DNA of 7,916 bases, taken from positions 1 through 7,916 of the forward strand of contig CALLCD010000023.1 of assembly GCA_938049795.1 (NCBI GenBank), in the 5' to 3' direction. This stretch comes from an uncultured Hyphomonadaceae bacterium (lineage in GTDB: Bacteria; Pseudomonadota; Alphaproteobacteria; Caulobacterales; Hyphomonadaceae). The position numbers and the translations under genes were made by a program. The notes below the pieces were generated by a model. The model had not been told where the DNA came from. It saw only the letters and a program-made list of their open reading frames with translations, and did not search any database. Shown one piece after another: positions 5,286 through 7,916 of the stretch. Every line of letters starts with the position of its first letter. Position 1 is the first letter of the stretch.

Positions 5286-6291
5286 CCCCGCCCTCCTGAT
5301 CGACCAGTTCGGCCGCGCCATCAGCTATCTGCGCCTGTCGGTCACCGACAGATGCGATCTGCGCTGCACCTATTGTATGGCCGAGCGCATGCAGTTTCTT
5401 CCGCGTGCTGACCTGTTGACGCTTGAAGAAATTGCCCGCATCGGTCGCCAGCTTGTCGGGCGCGGCGTCCGAAAAATCCGCATCAGCGGCGGCGAACCCT
5501 TGGTGCGCAAAGACATTATGCACCTGTTCGACGAACTTGGCGCATTGCTCTGCAACGGGCTCGACGAGTTAACGCTGACCTCAAATGGAACGCTGCTAAC
5601 CACTTACGCTGCCCCGCTTTATGCCGCCGGTGTGCGCCGCATCAATATTTCGCTCGACGCGCTCGATGCGGACAAATTCAAACAGATCACGCGGCGCGGC
5701 GATCTCGACAAAGTGCTCGCAGGCATCGACGCTGCACAAGACGCCGGCCTCAAGATCAAGATCAACACGGTCGCGCTGAAACATCAGAACGCTGATGAAA
5801 TACCAGACATGATCGCGTGGGCGCATGGGCGCGGTTTTGATATGACGCTGATCGAAGTTATGCCGATGGGCGATGCGGGCGAGGACCGGATCGACCAATA
5901 CGTGCCCCTGCCCATGATCCGCGACCAACTCGAGACACAATGGACCCTCGAAGACGCCGCCGACACGCGCGCAAATCTCGGCCCCGCGCGCTTTGTCCGC
6001 ATCCGGGAAACCGGCGGCAAGCTTGGCTTTATAACACCGCTGACGAACAATTTCTGCGCCGGTTGCAATCGGGTCCGCATCACCTGCACGGGGCGGCTTT
6101 ATATGTGCCTCGGTCAGGAGGACCATGTCGATCTGCGCGGTCTCGTCCGCGCGAACGGCGCAGACGAGACCGCGCTCAACGCCGCCTTTGATCAAGCCTT
6201 GGCCACAAAGCCCGAACGCCACGACTTCGCCATCAAAGATCGCGGCCAAGCGCCCACACTCACGCGCCATATGTCGGTCACTGGAGGATAG
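5278..6291 (+). CDS. moaA: GTP 3',8-cyclase MoaA (radical SAM)
   Basis: MoaA uses S-adenosylmethionine and two [4Fe-4S] clusters to convert GTP to 3',8-cyclo-7,8-dihydro-GTP, the first step of Moco synthesis. The 337-residue length fits the family. The radical-SAM cluster motif is Cys26-x3-Cys30-x2-Cys33 in DRCDLRCTYC, followed by the SAM-binding RISGGEPLVR (68-77). TLTSNGTLL (99-107) and RINISLDALD (121-130) are typical family strands. The second cluster is held by Cys260, Cys263 and Cys277, with the correct CX2CX13C spacing, in FCAGCNRVRITCTG and MCLGQ. The protein ends in Gly-Gly (336-337), which MoaA needs for activity. ATG 5278 is chosen because the MoaA homology starts there (IDQFGRAISYLRLSVTDRC) and because the eight-base overlap with the preceding gene fits coupling. 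A longer frame from 5137 would run antiparallel to nothing real, reading the preceding gene out of frame. Confidence 0.97.
   Translation: MSNPALLIDQFGRAISYLRLSVTDRCDLRCTYCMAERMQFLPRADLLTLEEIARIGRQLVGRGVRKIRISGGEPLVRKDIMHLFDELGALLCNGLDELTLTSNGTLLTTYAAPLYAAGVRRINISLDALDADKFKQITRRGDLDKVLAGIDAAQDAGLKIKINTVALKHQNADEIPDMIAWAHGRGFDMTLIEVMPMGDAGEDRIDQYVPLPMIRDQLETQWTLEDAADTRANLGPARFVRIRETGGKLGFITPLTNNFCAGCNRVRITCTGRLYMCLGQEDHVDLRGLVRANGADETALNAAFDQALATKPERHDFAIKDRGQAPTLTRHMSVTGG
6283..6287 (+). promoter_or_regulatory. Ribosome binding site of moaD
   Basis: GGAGG inside the last codons of moaA, eight bases before the moaD ATG at 6296. It fixes the moaD start; the longer open frame reaching back to 6125 lies inside moaA. 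Confidence 0.75.
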
Positions 6292-6295
6292 AGGC

Positions 6296-6544
6296 ATGAC
6301 CGTTCTGATCTATCTCGGTCGCCTCGCTGATCTCACTGGAACCCCTGAGGAAACACTCGACCTGCCCGCAAATATCGAGACAACCGCCGACCTGCGCACA
6401 TGGCTCAACACACGCTTTCCCGCCGCCGAAACCGGATTTGATACGAGCGTCCGCATCGCCCTCGACAGCGAGATTTGCGCGGAGCCATCCCCCATCGGCG
6501 CGGCCCGAGAAATCGCGTTTCTTCCGCCCGTCGGAGGCGGCTGA
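6296..6544 (+). CDS. moaD: Molybdopterin synthase small subunit MoaD
   Basis: An 82-residue ubiquitin-fold protein. As thiocarboxylate on its C-terminal glycine, MoaD donates sulfur to cPMP in the MoaD-MoaE synthase. It has the typical first strand TVLIYLGRLADLTG (2-15), a middle TADLRTWLNTRFP segment (30-42), and the end IAFLPPVGGG. The terminal Gly-Gly needed for adenylation by MoeB is present, and FLPPVGGG is the family signature. The start at 6296 follows a strong GGAGG (6283-6287). Its stop shares one base with the moaE start (TGATG), so the two synthase subunits are probably made in step. The activating enzyme MoeB is not in the window. Confidence 0.93.
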   Translation: MTVLIYLGRLADLTGTPEETLDLPANIETTADLRTWLNTRFPAAETGFDTSVRIALDSEICAEPSPIGAAREIAFLPPVGGG

Positions 6545-6999
6545 TGCGCACAATTTCCATCACGTCCGAAAGCTTTGACCCGGCCGAACGCCTGCGCACA
6601 TTCACAAGCGCCGCCCAAACCGCAGGCGCAATTGTCAGCTTCACAGGGCTCGTGCGCCCACATTCCACAAGCGGCCAAGTCACGCGGCTCCACTTGCAAG
6701 CCTATTCCCCGATGACCGAGCGCGGCATCGAAAACGCCGCGCGCGAGGCCGCCGAACGCTGGCCCCTTGACGCGCTCTCGATTGTCCACCGCACCGGCGA
6801 CATGGCAGCGGGCGACGCAATCGTCTTCGTCGCCACCGCATCGGCCCACCGCCGCGCCGCCTTCGAAGCAGCCGACTATCTGATGGACTATCTCAAAACT
6901 GAAGCCATATTCTGGAAAAAAGAATATACCGAACACGGCGAACACTGGATCGAACCCCGCGCCGAGGACTATGCCGACCACAAGCGCTGGCAAACATAA
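6544..6999 (+). CDS. moaE: Molybdopterin synthase large subunit MoaE
   Basis: The 151-residue catalytic subunit of molybdopterin synthase, which with MoaD turns cPMP into molybdopterin by adding the dithiolene sulfurs; E. coli MoaE is 150 residues. Family features are FTGLVRPH (33-40) with Arg38, the HRR of ASAHRRAAFEAADYL (102-104), and KTEAIFWKKE (118-127), in which Lys118 and Lys125 correspond to the active-site Lys119 and Lys126 of E. coli. The end, KKEYTEHGEHWIE, is typical. All key residues are present. The ATG at 6544 overlaps the moaD stop by one base. moaB starts 11 bases after the stop. Confidence 0.95.
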   Translation: MRTISITSESFDPAERLRTFTSAAQTAGAIVSFTGLVRPHSTSGQVTRLHLQAYSPMTERGIENAAREAAERWPLDALSIVHRTGDMAAGDAIVFVATASAHRRAAFEAADYLMDYLKTEAIFWKKEYTEHGEHWIEPRAEDYADHKRWQT

Positions 7000-7010
7000 G
7001 AGAGACCGAT

Positions 7011-7538
7011 ATGGGCATTGACGAGAGCCTCAACTTTATCCCTGTACGGATTGCCGTCCTGATTGTCAGTGACACGCGGACGCTGGACACGGACACATCC
7101 GGCGCTCTGCTTGCCGAACGGATCACCGATGCGGGCCATATCCTCGCCGCGCGCAAAATCACCCCCGACACGGTGGATGATATTCAGGCGACGGTCAGAG
7201 ACTGGATCGCCGACCCAGAAATCGATGTCATCATCTCAAGCGGGGGCACGGGACTGACCGGACGCGATGTCACTCCCGAAGCGATGGCGCCGCTGTTTGA
7301 CAAGACAATAGACGGCTTCTCGGTCATCTTTCACAAGGTCAGCTTTGAAAGCGTTGGCCTGTCCACGCTCCAGTCACGCGCGCTTGCAGGCGTCGCCTCG
7401 GGCACATTCATCTTCTGCCTGCCCGGCTCGAACGGGGCGGTCAAAGATGGCTGGGACAAGGTCATCTCCTTCCAACTCGACAGCCGCCACAAGCCCTGCA
7501 ATCTGGTCGAGATTATGCCAAGACTTCAGGAGGTTTGA
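7011..7538 (+). CDS. moaB: MoaB family molybdenum cofactor biosynthesis protein
   Basis: A 175-residue MoCF/MogA-fold protein. MogA-type enzymes adenylate molybdopterin before molybdate is inserted by MoeA. The start PVRIAVLIVSDTRTLDTDTSG (11-31) contains the first conserved Asp, SGGTG is at 77-81, GRDVTPEA is at 84-91, and LPGSNGAVKDGWD (137-149) is the substrate loop. The stretch LDSRHKPCNLVEIMPRL (156-172) is typical of MoaB rather than MogA. In bacteria that lack mogA, MoaB-type proteins are thought to take the adenylyltransferase role; whether that holds here depends on the rest of the genome. The ATG at 7011 follows AAGAGAG (6998-7004), which overlaps the moaE stop. Confidence 0.92.
   Translation: MGIDESLNFIPVRIAVLIVSDTRTLDTDTSGALLAERITDAGHILAARKITPDTVDDIQATVRDWIADPEIDVIISSGGTGLTGRDVTPEAMAPLFDKTIDGFSVIFHKVSFESVGLSTLQSRALAGVASGTFIFCLPGSNGAVKDGWDKVISFQLDSRHKPCNLVEIMPRLQEV
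7528..7533 (+). promoter_or_regulatory. Ribosome binding site of moaC
   Basis: AGGAGG, the strongest such site in the operon, lies six bases before the ATG at 7540 and overlaps the end of moaB. It supports the moaC start and high translation of this gene. Confidence 0.75.
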
Positions 7539-7539
7539 T

Positions 7540-7916
7540 ATGATCGGATTAACCCATATCGGCCCCGATGGCCGCGCCGTGATGGTCGACATCTCCGGCA
7601 AGGAAGACAGCGTGCGCAGAGCCATCGCCTCCGGCCAGATCGACATGTCAGCGGAGGCTTTCGAGCAGGCCGTCAAGGGCGACACAAAGAAGGGCAACCC
7701 GCTGATGATCGCCGAACTGGCCGGCATAATGGGCGCAAAGAAAACCGCAGACCTCATCCCGCTCTGTCATCCGCTGCCGCTCGCCAATGTCAAAGTCGAG
7801 ATCACACCGGACGCCGATTTGCCAAGGCTACACGTCACCGCACACGCCAAAACAACCGGCAAAACCGGCGTCGAAATGGAAGCCCTGACCGCCGTCAGCA
7901 CCGCCTGTCTGACGCT
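7540..7916 (+). CDS. moaC: Cyclic pyranopterin monophosphate synthase MoaC, cut by window end
   Basis: The first 125 residues of MoaC, which converts the MoaA product to cPMP; the complete protein is normally about 155-165 residues. Visible parts are the N-terminal DGRAVMVDIS (10-19), TKKGNPLMIAELAGIMGAKKT (49-69) with the active-site Lys51, DLIPLCHPLPL (71-81) with His77, and TTGKTGVEMEALTAVSTACLT (105-125) with Glu112 and Glu114. These match E. coli numbering one for one. The Asp128-Lys131 pair should follow just beyond the window. No stop codon is reached, so the gene continues; moeA would be a common next gene, but that is a guess. The gene starts one base after the moaB stop codon ends. 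Confidence 0.96.
   Translation, partial: MIGLTHIGPDGRAVMVDISGKEDSVRRAIASGQIDMSAEAFEQAVKGDTKKGNPLMIAELAGIMGAKKTADLIPLCHPLPLANVKVEITPDADLPRLHVTAHAKTTGKTGVEMEALTAVSTACLT

Noticed and set aside
1..7916. CRISPR arrays, insertion sequences, integrases, tRNA or rRNA genes
   Set aside because: I saw no spaced direct repeats, transposase or integrase motifs, or tRNA/rRNA-like stretches.

Overview
The window looks like a chimera of at least two genomes. Roughly bases 1-918 read as gammaproteobacterial (Pseudomonas-type) DNA. From about 1,090 to the end it reads as one collinear, high-GC alphaproteobacterium-like stretch. The order is uncertain; the style of the XdhC and ModE-like proteins suggests a Sphingomonadales or Hyphomonadales-type organism, but this is an impression from the proteins and not a search result.

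Left part (1-918). There are three broken gene pieces. A + strand fragment of a ChpA/CheA-type hybrid histidine kinase ends abruptly near base 137. There it meets, in opposite orientation, the N-terminal two thirds of a D-2-hydroxyacid dehydrogenase on the - strand (start at 757). Just upstream of that gene lies the C-terminal half of a YcgL-family protein (- strand, 760-918). YcgL followed by a 2-hydroxyacid dehydrogenase is a normal Pseudomonas neighbourhood, but ChpA is not expected beside it. YcgL is cut at 918/919, where the sequence changes to AT-richer DNA of another origin. Both breaks lie inside genes and no mobile element is visible, so an assembly, amplification or contamination artefact is more likely than natural transfer.

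Middle (919-3673). An AT-richer stretch holds a start codon with a good ribosome binding site for a - strand gene that is cut after 15 codons. Next come palindromic operator-like sequences, then a thiolase (1162-2406), a short-chain dehydrogenase (2436-3263) and a small ModE-type winged-helix regulator (3272-3673), all on the + strand and closely spaced.

Right part (3674-7916). This is a tightly packed molybdenum cofactor (Moco) operon: xdhC, a MocA/MobA-like nucleotidyltransferase, moaA, moaD, moaE, moaB and a moaC cut by the window end. MoaA and MoaC make cPMP from GTP. MoaD and MoaE form molybdopterin synthase. MoaB is the likely adenylyltransferase for molybdate insertion. The MocA-like enzyme and XdhC finish and deliver the cofactor to xanthine-oxidase-family enzymes. 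The most interesting signal is an 11-bp inverted repeat (3691-3718) that resembles the E. coli ModE box and ends two bases before the xdhC start. It overlaps a possible promoter placed so that the transcript would be leaderless. Together with the single-domain ModE-like regulator just upstream, this suggests a compact local control circuit for Moco synthesis.
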